This document shows positions 1 to 8,564 of a stretch of DNA of 64,000 nt, piece by piece. The notes beneath the pieces are model-generated. The model worked only from the letters and a program-made list of their open reading frames with translations, was not told where the DNA came from and did not search any database. This stretch comes from Mycobacterium dioxanotrophicus (lineage in GTDB: Bacteria > Actinomycetota > Actinomycetes > Mycobacteriales > Mycobacteriaceae), in NCBI RefSeq assembly GCF_002157835.1, contig NZ_CP020813.1, positions 1 through 64,000 of the forward strand, written 5' to 3'. How positions within the stretch are numbered: the first letter of the stretch is position 1; each line of letters starts with the position of its first letter. A program made the translations under genes and the position numbers.

Positions 1-2
1 TC

Positions 3-224
3 GCGACCCTTCTCAAGCAGGGGCGCCTCCTCGTCGGGGACGTTGTTGGCGGTGACCCCGCGTACATCCAGCCGTGGACCGGAACACACGCCGACATCAT
101 CAACAGCGTCCGCGATCGCTACGTCCGCGACTACGAGAACACCCACGGGTGGGACCTGAGCATCTGGCTCTCACTCAACGACCCCGAAAGAGTCTGGGAC
201 AACACTGAATCCGCCGTTCGCTGA
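3..224 (+). CDS. 3' end of an unrecognised gene (partial)
   Basis: An open frame enters from the left edge and stops with TGA at 222-224, giving 73 residues. It is rich in Asp, Trp and Tyr (for example WDLSIWLSLNDPERVWD near the end) and codon use fits the surrounding GC-rich genes. I do not recognise the family. The gene is followed by a 57-bp gap and then a tRNA gene on the same strand. Its N-terminus lies outside the window, so the function cannot be judged here. Confidence 0.5.
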   Translation, partial: ATLLKQGRLLVGDVVGGDPAYIQPWTGTHADIINSVRDRYVRDYENTHGWDLSIWLSLNDPERVWDNTESAVR

Positions 225-281
225 CACAGACCGACAGAAAATCGGGTGCGCCCGAACACCCAAATACGTTGTAATAGAAAA

Positions 282-358
282 GCCTTGTTAGCTCAGTTGG
301 GACGAGCGTTCGCCTGAAAAGCGAAAGGTCGCCGGTTCGATCCCGGCACAAGGCACCA
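282..358 (+). tRNA. tRNA-Phe (anticodon GAA)
   Basis: A complete cloverleaf can be folded: acceptor GCCTTGT pairs with ACAAGGC, the anticodon stem TTCGC/GCGAA encloses the loop CTGAAAA with anticodon GAA, the T-arm holds GGTTCGATCC, and the CCA end is encoded at 356-358. It stands alone between two protein genes. An isolated tRNA like this is common on large actinobacterial plasmids and phages, where it may supplement the host or mark an integration site. No second copy of its 3' half was noticed in the window. Confidence 0.93.
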
Positions 359-424
359 TCACTTCCACTGAACCGACCCACCACCTTCACTGGCACTGGG
401 GGATCCGGTCCATAATCGGGATCT

Positions 425-1156
425 ATGCGCATGCTGGTTCTCGCCGACACCGAGCCCGAGTGGGGGGCCATTCCCGAAGCCGTCACCACCCACCAGGCCG
501 ACATTGTCGTCACAGCGGGTGACCTCAACGAAACCTGGCTACGCCGAGCACAACTCACCGAGGTATCAGTACCTACCTACGGTGTCTATGGGAACCACTG
601 CAACGGAAGCTACTTGGACACCCTCGGCGTCACCAACCTTCACCTCAATCGCGTTGAGGTCGACGGCACCTCATTTGTCGGGCTCGAAGGCTGCGTCCGC
701 TACAAACGGCGCGGCCGCGACATTCTCTACACCCAAGCCGAGTATGCCGAGATGGTTGCCGACCTGCCCGCCGCGGACGTCCTCGTTACGCATTGCCCCC
801 CGGCCGGCATCAACGATCACACCGACCCGGCCCATGTTGGCATCACGGCACTATGCGACTGGATCGACACCAACCGCCCACTGCTCGTCATCCACGGGCA
901 CACCTATCCCGAAAGCCCGATACGCAGCTATCGATCCAGCCGAATTGAGTATGGCTGTGTCAACCCGATCTGGGACCACGATGACGGCCTGACTGGGACC
1001 CACCTGGCACCGGCTAATCACGCCCTTGGTCTCGGTGGTCACTGCCGAGTGGCGAGGGCTATAGGTATCTGCAGACCTGATCGGGGCTACAGGTTTCGGG
1101 CTCTGGGAGGGCTGCATCGTCGCGGAGCGCAGCCACGTTGTCGCGAAGTGTTGTGA
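425..1156 (+). pseudogene. Calcineurin-type metallophosphoesterase, C-terminus replaced
   Basis: The first ~185 residues carry the metallophosphoesterase motifs in order: D8-T-E, G32-D-L-N, G56-N-H, H123 in THCPP and G158-H. In the family the first motif is usually DxH; here it is DxE. A -10 like CATAAT at 411-416 sits directly before the ATG at 425, so the transcript is probably leaderless. From about residue 190 the frame runs antisense into merR (1059-1448), and the tail is Arg/Gly-rich and not family-like. I infer that arrival of the mer segment removed the true 3' end near 1,000-1,060. Family assignment is firm; remaining activity is doubtful. Confidence 0.75.
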
Positions 1157-1448
1157 GGTCGGCGATCTGCGCGTCGATGTCGGCAAGGCGCGCGTCCAGC
1201 AGGTCACGTACGTGGCCGCAGGGAGCTTGGCCGTGGTCGCGGATGTCGAGGATCTGCTTGATCTGGGCGAGGGTGAGCCCGGCCGCTTGGCCGCGGTGGA
1301 CGAAGTCGATCCGGCTGACCGCGTCGGGGGTGTAGTCGCGGTAGCCGGCCGGTGTGCGTTCGGCCGGGGGCAGCAGCCCTTGCTCTTCGTAGAACCGCAG
1401 AGTCTTGGTGGTCGTGCCTGCCGCCTCGGCGAGTTCTCCGATCCGCAT
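1059..1448 (-). CDS. merR: MerR-family mercury-responsive regulator
   Basis: 129 residues. The N-terminal winged helix begins MRIGELAEAAGTTTKTLRFY, followed by the MerR dimerisation helix. Three cysteines remain for metal binding: C77 (APCGH), C120 and C126 near the C-terminus, matching in number the trigonal Hg(II) site of known MerR proteins. I chose ATG 1448 because GGAGG lies five bases upstream; an ATG at 1460 is an alternative. The gene diverges from merA across a short promoter with a MerR-type dyad. By family knowledge it represses and, with Hg(II), activates the mer promoter by DNA distortion. Confidence 0.9.
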   Translation of the reverse strand: MRIGELAEAAGTTTKTLRFYEEQGLLPPAERTPAGYRDYTPDAVSRIDFVHRGQAAGLTLAQIKQILDIRDHGQAPCGHVRDLLDARLADIDAQIADLTTLRDNVAALRDDAALPEPETCSPDQVCRYL

Positions 1449-1477
1449 CCCGGCCTCCATCGTGTCGCAGGTCTCGC

Positions 1478-1509
1478 TTGACCTTCCCCTTTACTGGAAG
1501 GTCCAGTAT
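1478..1509 (+). promoter_or_regulatory. MerR-controlled mer promoter/operator
   Basis: TTGACC (1478-1483) and CAGTAT (1504-1509) are separated by 20 bp, the over-long spacer typical of MerR-activated promoters. The spacer holds the inverted repeat ACCTTCC (1481-1487) / GGAAGGT (1496-1502) with 8 bp between arms. It lies between divergent merR and merA, so one site can serve both. Confidence 0.88.
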
Positions 1510-1553
1510 CGCTGCATCAGGAGCGTTTCCCAACAGTTCTGGGAGGAATCGGG

Positions 1554-2978
1554 ATGCAGACCAGGTACGACCTCGCGATCATCGGATCCGGCGGCGGTGC
1601 GTTCGCGGCGGCCATTCGTGCGACCTCTCTGGGCAAGTCGGTGGTGATGGTCGAGCGTGGCACGTTCGGCGGCACGTGTGTGAACACCGGCTGCGTGCCG
1701 TCGAAGGCACTGATCGCAGCCGCGGAGGCCCGGCACGTGGCCGCGGACGCGCCGACCCGGTTCCCGGGCATCGCCAGCGTCGCGGGCGCGGTGGACATGC
1801 CGGCCCTGATCGGCGGAAAGCAGGATCTCGTCGAGGCCCTGCGGGGTGAGAAGTACGTCGACGTCGCCGACTCCTACGGTTGGCAGGTCCGCCGCGGCAA
1901 CGCCGCGTTCGCCGGCACTCCGGATTCGCCCCTGCTCGAGGTCGCCGCGGCGGATGGCAGCGTCGAGACCATCGAGGCAGCGCAGTACCTGGTGGCCACC
2001 GGGTCCCGTCCCTGGGCCCCGCCGATCCAAGGGTTGGAGGAGGCCGGGTACCTGACCTCGACTACGGCGATGGAGTTGACCGAGGTCCCCGACTCGCTGC
2101 TGGTGCTCGGTGGTGGCTACGTGGCCCTGGAGCAGGCGCAGCTGTTCGCCCGGCTCGGGTCGACGGTGACCCTGCTGGTTCGGTCCCGGCTCGCGTCGAA
2201 GGAGGAGTCGGAGGTCTCCAAGGCGCTGCAGGAGGTCTTCGCCGATGAGGGCATCCGGGTGGTCCGCCGAGCGGTCCCGACCCGCGTGACCCGCGACGCC
2301 GCCACCGGCCAGGTGGTGGTGACCGCGGACGTCTCCGGTGGCGCGCAGGAGTTCCGCGCCGACGAGGTTCTGGTCGCTCTCGGCCGCCGACCGGTGACCG
2401 ACGGGCTCAACCTCGACGCGGTCGAGGTGAAGACTGGCGAGGTCGGCGAGATCGTGGTCACCGACCAGCTGCAGTCCTCCAACCCGCGGATCTGGGCGGC
2501 CGGTGACGTGACCGGGCACCCCGAGTTCGTCTATGTCGCCGCCCACCACGGCACCGTGGTCGCCGAGAACGCCTTCACCGACGCCGAGCGGTCGGTGGAC
2601 TACATGCGGCTGCCCCGGGTCACGTTCACCAGTCCCGCGATCGGCGCAGTCGGGATGACTGAGGCCCAAGTCCTCGCGGCCGGGATCCGCTGCGACTGCC
2701 GGGTGCTCCCGCTGGAATACGTGCCGCGAACGCTGGTCAACCGGGACACCCGCGGCTTCATCAAGATGGTCGCCAACGCCGACACCGGCGAGATCCTCGG
2801 CCTGACCGCGGTCGCCAAGGACGCCGGCGAACTGGCCGCCGCGGGCGTCCACATCATCGGCAAGACCATCGCCGAGGTCGCCGACGCCTGGGCGCCTTAC
2901 CTGACCATGACCGAGGGCATCCGGATCGTCGCGAAGGCCTTCACCACCGACGTCTCCAAGCTCTCCTGCTGCGCCTGA
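1554..2978 (+). CDS. merA: Mercuric reductase
   Basis: 474 residues of the pyridine nucleotide-disulfide oxidoreductase family; reduces Hg(II) to volatile Hg(0) with NADPH in the cytoplasm. FAD-binding GSGGGAF is at 11-17, the redox-active pair C42/C47 is in GTCVNTGCVPSK, the second nucleotide-binding loop is LGGGYVALE, and the diagnostic C-terminal vicinal cysteines are C472-C473 (LSCCA). There is no N-terminal HMA (NmerA) domain. GGGAGGAATCGGG precedes the ATG. It is the first gene downstream of the mer promoter and is followed by merB after 37 bp. Confidence 0.97.
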   Translation: MQTRYDLAIIGSGGGAFAAAIRATSLGKSVVMVERGTFGGTCVNTGCVPSKALIAAAEARHVAADAPTRFPGIASVAGAVDMPALIGGKQDLVEALRGEKYVDVADSYGWQVRRGNAAFAGTPDSPLLEVAAADGSVETIEAAQYLVATGSRPWAPPIQGLEEAGYLTSTTAMELTEVPDSLLVLGGGYVALEQAQLFARLGSTVTLLVRSRLASKEESEVSKALQEVFADEGIRVVRRAVPTRVTRDAATGQVVVTADVSGGAQEFRADEVLVALGRRPVTDGLNLDAVEVKTGEVGEIVVTDQLQSSNPRIWAAGDVTGHPEFVYVAAHHGTVVAENAFTDAERSVDYMRLPRVTFTSPAIGAVGMTEAQVLAAGIRCDCRVLPLEYVPRTLVNRDTRGFIKMVANADTGEILGLTAVAKDAGELAAAGVHIIGKTIAEVADAWAPYLTMTEGIRIVAKAFTTDVSKLSCCA

Positions 2979-3015
2979 CCCGCACCCACCCCACTCAACG
3001 AAGGAGGCATCCGCG

Positions 3016-3675
3016 ATGTCGGACCTCAGCACCCAACTGCCCCAACGACTCACCCGACCCGAGGAGACCGGCCTTGACGCCGGCCTGCTGATCCCGCTGC
3101 TGCGGCTGCTCGTCGACGGCGACCCCGTCACCGTCGAGCAACTCGCCGCGGCTGCGAGCCGCACCCTCGATGACGTACGGCGCGGTCTCGCGGCGGTGCC
3201 GGACACCGAGTACGACGATCAGGGCCGGATCATCGGCCAGGGCCTCACCCTGCGCCCCACCCCGCACCGGTTCACCGTGGCCGGTGAGGAGCTCTACACC
3301 TGGTGTGCGCTGGACACGCTGATCTTCCCCGCCCTGCTGGACCGCCCGGCAAAGGTGGAGTCGGCCTCCCCGGTCAGCGGCGAGCCGGTTCGGGTCAACG
3401 TCGACCCCACAGAAGGTGCAACCAGCGTCGATCCGCCCACCGCGGTGGTGTCGCTGGTGAACCCGGAGCAGATCACCTCGATCCGTTCCTCCTTCTGCAA
3501 CCAGGTGCACTACTTCACCTCCCCCGAGGACGCCGCGGGCTGGCTGGCCGAGCACCCCGGCGCGGAGGTGGTCCCGGTGGCCGAGGCGTGCCGGATCGGG
3601 GCCGCCCTCGCCACCGGCCTGCTCAACCGCCTCCAGGCGCCCGCCGCGGCCGACGACAGCCACAGCTGCTGCTGA
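3016..3675 (+). CDS. merB: Alkylmercury lyase
   Basis: 219 residues. MerB cleaves carbon-mercury bonds so that MerA can reduce the released Hg(II). The catalytic triad is visible as C97 and D100 (in TWCALDTL) and C161 (SSFCNQVHYF), matching Cys96/Asp99/Cys159 of the well studied plasmid R831b enzyme. AAGGAGG lies ahead of the ATG at 3016. An unusual C-terminal tail ends SHSCC, possibly an extra thiol hand-over site. Presence of merB makes this a broad-spectrum (organomercurial) operon. Confidence 0.96.
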   Translation: MSDLSTQLPQRLTRPEETGLDAGLLIPLLRLLVDGDPVTVEQLAAAASRTLDDVRRGLAAVPDTEYDDQGRIIGQGLTLRPTPHRFTVAGEELYTWCALDTLIFPALLDRPAKVESASPVSGEPVRVNVDPTEGATSVDPPTAVVSLVNPEQITSIRSSFCNQVHYFTSPEDAAGWLAEHPGAEVVPVAEACRIGAALATGLLNRLQAPAAADDSHSCC

Positions 3676-3706
3676 CCCATACCCACTGAAGGGAATGAGA
3701 ACACCG

Positions 3707-4000
3707 ATGATGTCCAACCACGACGATCGCCCGGGAGGCAGCGGCCTGCTCCTCGGAGCCGGCGCCGCGCTGCTCATGGTCGCCTGTTGCGCCCTGCTCC
3801 CCATCCTCATCGCCGGTGGCGCGATCGCCGGTATCGGCGCGTTCCTCCGCAACCCGTGGGTCATCGGCGCCGGGATCGCCCTGGCGATCCTCGCGCTGAT
3901 TGCCATCTCCCGCCGCGGCGGCGGCACCGCCGGCCACGGCTGCTGCCCGCCCATGCCCACCAACGAAAACGTCGACCCGAAGGACGAGCAGAACCGATGA
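3707..4000 (+). CDS. Small Cys-Cys membrane protein, probable mercury transporter (MerT/MerF-like)
   Basis: About 97 residues with two hydrophobic helices. A vicinal cysteine pair (residues 27-28, VACCALLPIL) lies within the first helix, as in MerT/MerF/MerE, and a second pair occurs in the cytoplasm-facing tail (HGCCPPMP). Both features fit hand-over of Hg(II) to MerA. Start choice is uncertain: ATGs at 3695, 3707 and 3710 are in frame, and GAAGGG at 3688 is too close to the first. The stop overlaps the next start (ATGA at 3997). Confidence 0.7.
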   Translation: MMSNHDDRPGGSGLLLGAGAALLMVACCALLPILIAGGAIAGIGAFLRNPWVIGAGIALAILALIAISRRGGGTAGHGCCPPMPTNENVDPKDEQNR

Positions 4001-4521
4001 GAATCACCCGCCGCCACCACGCCGCGCTCTCGATCGCCGCCGTACTCGCCGCCGGATCGCTGACCCTGACCGCCTGCGGCAACAGTGCCGACCCCGCGAC
4101 CGCCGGTTCCGGTTCACCCGCCACCGTGACCAGCGTCGATGGCCAGCAGATCAGCCTGCCCGCCAACGGGAAGCCCACCGCGGTGTTCTTCTTCTCCGTC
4201 GGGTGCGGCGAATGCGTCAACGGCGTCCGGTCCCTCGGCGAGGCCGCCACCACCGCCGAGAACGCCGGCACCGTGGCAAGCTTCCTCGCCGTCGACATGG
4301 ACCCCGGCGAATCCAAGGCCCTGATCGGCGACTTCATGGAGTCCGTCGACGCCGAACACGTACCGGCCGCAATCGACGATGGCGCGGCACTCTCCCGGCG
4401 ATTCGAGGTGGCCGCTCTGTCCACCCTGATCGTCGTCGACGCCGACGGCACGGTGACCTTCCGCGCCACCGACCCCGACGCCGCGACGATCACCGCCGAA
4501 CTGGCAAAGGCCGGAGCCTGA
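3997..4521 (+). CDS. Thioredoxin-fold lipoprotein with CGEC motif
   Basis: 174 residues. A signal peptide ends in the lipobox LTAC with the lipidated C27, so the protein is exported and membrane-anchored. The remainder is a redoxin domain with the CxxC pair C70-G-E-C73 after a VFFFSVG strand, and a C-terminal LIVVDADGTV strand typical of thioredoxin-fold proteins. It is translationally coupled to the upstream Cys-Cys protein and lies three bases before the CcdA-like gene, which probably keeps it reduced. Likely role: extracytoplasmic capture of Hg(II) or protection of thiols; this is inference. Confidence 0.75.
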   Translation: MRITRRHHAALSIAAVLAAGSLTLTACGNSADPATAGSGSPATVTSVDGQQISLPANGKPTAVFFFSVGCGECVNGVRSLGEAATTAENAGTVASFLAVDMDPGESKALIGDFMESVDAEHVPAAIDDGAALSRRFEVAALSTLIVVDADGTVTFRATDPDAATITAELAKAGA

Positions 4522-4524
4522 CCC

Positions 4525-5403
4525 ATGGGCGGACTGCTCACCCTCGCCTTCGCGGCCGGCATGGTCGCGCCCGTGAACCCGTGCGGGTTCGCGCTACTCC
4601 CGGCCTGGATCACCCACACCCTCGGCGACACCGATGCCTCAACGGTCCCGGTGCGGCTGCTGCGGGCGCTGCGGGCCGGTCTCGTGTTGGCGGTGGGGTT
4701 CGCCGGCACCCTCGCGGCAGCTGGCCTGGTAGTCAGCGCCGGCGCCCGAGGGCTGATTCGCGCCGCGCCGTCGCTTGGCCTGGCCGTCGGCATCCTGCTG
4801 GTGGTTCTCGGCCTGTGGATGCTAGCCGGACGCTCGGTCTCGGTGCGGGTGCCTCGGATCCCCGGCCGGGCAGCCGCGGGACTCCCACCCACTGCCCGGA
4901 TGGCTGCGTTTGGGGTCGGCTACGCGCTGGCTTCGCTGTCGTGCACGTTCGGGGTGATCCTCGCGGTCATCGCGCAGGCGCAGGCCACCTACAGCTATGC
5001 CGGGCTCCTGCTCGTCTTCGGTGTCTACGCTGCTGGCTCGGCGACCGTCCTGCTGCTGCTCGCCCTGGCCACCGCCGCGGCAGGCAGCGGACTCACCCGC
5101 CACGTCGCGCGATTGGCCCGCCATGGCCCACGGGTCACCGCTGTCGTCCTGCTGCTCACCGGCGCCTATCTGGCCTGGTACTGGTACCCGGCGGCCACCA
5201 GCGACGCCCCGGTCGCCGCGGGCCGTGGTGGCGGACTCACTGACGTCTCCGCGGTGGTCTCCAGCTGGATCCAGACACGGGCGACACTCATCGGCGCGCT
5301 CGCTGCCGCGTCTGCGCTGGTAGTGCTGGCGCTCGGGGTTCTCCAGCGACGCCGCCGGATCCTTCGGGGGCGCCCGATGACCACGCGGGACAGCACGCAG
5401 TGA
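4525..5403 (+). CDS. CcdA/DsbD-type thiol-disulfide transmembrane protein
   Basis: 292 residues, about seven predicted membrane helices. Two conserved cysteines lie in membrane helices: C20 in PVNPCGF and C140 in LSCTFG, the CcdA signature that relays electrons from cytoplasmic thioredoxin across the membrane. The start is three bases after the stop of the CGEC lipoprotein, its likely redox partner. The stop codon coincides with the presumed end of the neighbouring IS21-like element. It is the last gene of the mer operon. Confidence 0.82.
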   Translation: MGGLLTLAFAAGMVAPVNPCGFALLPAWITHTLGDTDASTVPVRLLRALRAGLVLAVGFAGTLAAAGLVVSAGARGLIRAAPSLGLAVGILLVVLGLWMLAGRSVSVRVPRIPGRAAAGLPPTARMAAFGVGYALASLSCTFGVILAVIAQAQATYSYAGLLLVFGVYAAGSATVLLLLALATAAAGSGLTRHVARLARHGPRVTAVVLLLTGAYLAWYWYPAATSDAPVAAGRGGGLTDVSAVVSSWIQTRATLIGALAAASALVVLALGVLQRRRRILRGRPMTTRDSTQ

Positions 5404-5451
5404 CAGCCCACCGGGTGCGGCGTGCGCACGAAACAGGCTCGGTTGATTGCG

Positions 5452-6260
5452 TCACCGCGACGCGTTCCCTGACCGGGTCGACGCCAGCCGGTAGGAGTCG
5501 GTACCAGTTTCGATGATGTTGCCGCCGAAGGTGAGGCGGTCGACGATGGCCGCGCACAGGCGCGGGTCCGTGAAGGTCTTGGTCCAGCCGGCGAAGCCCT
5601 CGTTGGACGCGATTGCCACGCTGTTCTTCTCCTCTCGCTCGGTGAGGACCTGGAAGAGGAGTTCGGCGCCGCGGCGGTCCAGTTCCATGTAGCCGAGCTC
5701 GTCAATGCAGAGCAGGTCGACGCGGCCGTAACGAGCGATCGTGCGGGCCAACTGCTTCTCATCGGCTGCTTCTACAAGCTCGTTCACCAGCCTCGTGGCG
5801 AGGGTGTACTTTACCCGGAATCCCTTTTCCGCGGCTGCGGTCCCCATGCCGATGAGCAGGTGAGACTTGCCGGTGCCGGAATCCCGATCAGGCACAGCGG
5901 CTGGCCCTTCCGCACCCACTCGCCGGTCGCCAACTGGTGGATGGTGGCGGGGTTGATGTTCGAGTTGGCGTCGAAGTCGAAGTCCGCGAGGAACTTGCTC
6001 CGCGGGAACCCGGCGCCGTTCACGCGCCGGATGGTGGACCGACGGTCGCGGTCGTCGCACTCGGCCAGGAGCAGCTCGGCGAGGAATCCGGTGTAGGTCA
6101 ACTGGTCCTTGTTCGCCGCCGCGACCGCGTCGCCAAGCAGGGCCCGCATGGTCGGGAGCCGGAGCCTCCGGCAGGCCTGGTCGACCGCCGCTACGGCGGC
6201 TTCCTCGGTCAGGCCGCGGCGGCGGCGCAAGGTGGTGGTCACGCTGGTGACTGTGCTCAT
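5452..6260 (-). pseudogene. istB: IS21-family helper ATPase IstB (frameshifted)
   Basis: The frame starting at 6260 (MSTVTSVTTTLRRRRG) gives the N-terminal half up to CLIG, and a second frame continues from the Walker A loop SGTGKSHLL to the stop at 5452, including Walker B (LLCIDELGYMEL). The switch is near 5880 and is repaired by one extra G in a GGG run. IstB assists IstA in target selection. The start overlaps the istA stop (ATGA). Confidence 0.85.
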
Positions 6261-7966
6261 CGGGGTGCTCCGCTCTCATCGGGACTCATCGGGTCGGGGT
6301 GGTGGTCGGTGCCGGTGCGGCGGCCGAGCAGTTGCTGGTATTTCTCCATCGACGGCAGCGGCCGGGTGTCGGGCGGGAGGCCGGCGATGACCGCGGCCGG
6401 GTCGAGCAGCAGGCGTTCGGTGAGGGACACGACCTTCCGGCTGCGCTTGGCGTCGCCATCTCGTCGTTCGCCATCGCTGGGCTGCGCAACGGGATGACGG
6501 TCTGAACTGGCCCCGGTGGGCGCTGCGAGGGTGGTGTGCAGGCGTGCTTCGACCGCGACCACATCAGCTGAGACTGCACCGACGCTCACTGCGGCGAGCA
6601 GCCCGGCTTCGACTTCGTCGGCGGCCATGGCGCGGTGCAGTAGGAGCACGTCGATCAGTTCCCGGGTGCCGACCGCATCCCGAGCCGCCTGCGGCGTTCG
6701 CCCAGAACGCCTCATGCGCAGGCGTGAACGCCCCGATTCGCGGGCCTGCGCCAACGCGGTGGAGCCTGGCAATGCGCCGGCTTACCCTTGAGCACCTCGA
6801 GGTAGTGGTCGAGGTTCACCGACTGGCCACCCCTTGTGATGACGCGGGCGTGCCGGGCGATCTGGAGTCGGCCGTCGAACACGACGACCTCGGATGCGCG
6901 CAAGGAGACGCGGACGCGGCGGTGGATGAACCGCGCCGGACGGAGTACCGGGCCATGCGGACGGTGATCATCGCGGAGCGGTCGACCATCGGGTTCAGCA
7001 TCAGCCCGGGGTCGAACCCCTCGACCGGGAGCGGCGCGAGGTTCTCGCGTTCGGTCGCGAAGTCCTCGCCGACGGTCCGGATCCGCGACGAGATCCGTCG
7101 GCGGTCGTCGGCGGCGTCCAAGGCACGGACCTTCTCGTTCAGCTCGTCGAGCGAGTCGACGACGGGCATGGCACGAGGTGCTGGCGGCGGAACCGGCCGA
7201 CGTCGCCTTCCACACCGCCCTTCTCATGTGCCCCGGCGATGCCCGGCTGGCAGTAGAACGCGTCGAACCCGAAGTGAGAGCGGAACAGCACCCAGCGGTC
7301 GTTCTCTACCCGCTCACGACCGCGCGCGTTGACGACCCGGGTGACTGCGGCGGTGAGGTTGTCGTACCGGACGTGCCGGGCGGGATGCCGCCGATCTCGT
7401 TGAACGCGGCGATGTGGCCCTCGAGGAACGCCTCTTGGCCTTGGGTGGCGTAGATCCGGTGCACCGCCTTCCCGGAGTAACTCAACCTGAATGTGAAGAG
7501 GAAGACCTTCGTCTTCACCCCGGCCAGGATGACGTAGAGCTCGCCGAAGTCGACTTCTGCTTCTGCGCCTGGCGCGTGCTCCTGGGGATCATGACTTCGA
7601 CCCGGCGGCCAGCTTCGAGGCCGATCTGCGTGCGGCGGATGCGGACGTAGTCGCGAACCGTCGAGTACGACACCTCAATGGCGTCGTGTTCCTCGATGAG
7701 GCGGACGTGGATCCGGCGGGCGGTGTGCCGTTGCTTCCGCGGCGCCTCAAGGTCGGCGCGGAGCATGTCGTCGATGGCCGACTTGAACGGATCCAACCGG
7801 GGCGAGGAACGCACCGGGTCTTCCGCGGCGGTGGTTCCGCGGACGTGAGGGCCCGGCGAACGGTGCCGCGTCCGACTTGGTGCTTGCGTGCGAGCGCTCG
7901 GATCGACATGCCCTCGACCCGGGCGTCCCGACGGATCGCAGCGAACAGTTCCACACGCACCCTCAT
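6257..7966 (-). pseudogene. istA: IS21-family transposase IstA (multiple frameshifts)
   Basis: Fragments in three frames align end to end into one IstA: N-terminal helix-turn-helix (MSIRALARKHQVGRGTVRRA), the DDE region ([19 protein letters not shown] and following), the middle ([20 protein letters not shown]) and the C-terminal tail reaching the istB start. About eight shifts (near 7813, 7565, 7377, 7166, 6937, 6780, 6730, 6694) are each repaired by restoring one or two bases in short G or C runs. See the finding on homopolymer contractions before treating it as biologically dead. Confidence 0.8.
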
Positions 7967-8167
7967 CCCGAAACCCACTTCCGGTGCCGCGAGGACCGCT
8001 GGATGCGGGTCCTCCTGACGCCACGGAAGTGGGTCCAGATCAAGCCGTCACGACGCCACGCCGAAGCCCGGGTGGGTCCCGAATCAGACCGTCACACTGG
8101 TCCCGAATCAGACTGTCACCGCCATGAGTACGTCAGGGGCGCCTCGGTCGTGACGCTCTGACACCTG

Positions 8168-8560
8168 CTATCCGGCCGACCCAGGCGTACCGACGTATAA
8201 CGCACCGCCGAGGTGCCACTCTGCGTGCGGCATTCCACAGTCGGGTCGATACCCCCGGCGATAGGCATTGAGCCCGCACCTGTGCTCCGTCAGGGTCGAT
8301 CCCGGCCAGATCTCGGCGATGCGCTGCCTCGCCACGCCGACGCACTCCACGCGAGCGATGGGATCGCTCGCCCACAACGTGGCGCCGGCCCTGTCGCAGA
8401 CCGCCACTCTCCAGCCTTCGGCTGTCCGCTCGGAGCCCAGGTCCCACCGCCTGAGCTCACGGCGAACATCGTCCTCGCCCAGACGATTCCACCCCAGTGT
8501 TCCGTCCGGGAGAATGGCATATCTGCCGTCGCCACTGATCCGTGTTCCTGTCGGCCACAT
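8168..8560 (-). CDS. Hypothetical protein
   Basis: 130 residues beginning MWPTGTRISGDGRYAILPDG. The sequence is Trp- and Arg-rich and has three cysteines (C in VAVCDRAG, VECVGV and HRCGL, plus DCGMPH). It starts four bases after the stop of the upstream minus-strand gene at 8565, so the two are probably one operon. I do not recognise a family. A TTG at 8605 would extend it 15 residues. The right end of IS21 element A lies about 50 bp beyond its stop. Confidence 0.55.
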   Translation of the reverse strand: MWPTGTRISGDGRYAILPDGTLGWNRLGEDDVRRELRRWDLGSERTAEGWRVAVCDRAGATLWASDPIARVECVGVARQRIAEIWPGSTLTEHRCGLNAYRRGYRPDCGMPHAEWHLGGALYVGTPGSAG

Positions 8561-8564
8561 CGCG

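Larger units (their letters stand above)
5401..8119 (-). mobile_element. IS21-family element A (ends approximate)
   Basis: istA and istB homologues run on the minus strand. The istA-side end is marked by two 21-bp direct repeats that begin GGTCCCGAATCAGAC, at 8075-8095 and 8099-8119, typical of IS21 termini. The istB-side end is not clear; a TGACAG at 5401 matches CTGTCA at 8113-8118, but the internal repeats do not match well and no target duplication was found. Both transposition genes are frameshifted in the given sequence. Confidence 0.75.

Noticed and set aside
282..358. tRNA-Phe as attachment site of an integrative element spanning the window
   Set aside because: No repeat of the tRNA 3' end was noticed elsewhere in the window, and the recombinases at the right belong to a transposon-like module rather than an ICE integrase next to an att site.
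1491..3206. 571-residue open frame antisense to merA
   Set aside because: It mirrors the GC-rich merA frame and has low-complexity Gly/Asp/Arg composition; merA on the plus strand is unmistakable.
5401..5406. TGACAG as the exact left terminus of IS21 element A
   Set aside because: It matches only six bases of the opposite end and has no target duplication; kept as an approximate boundary only.
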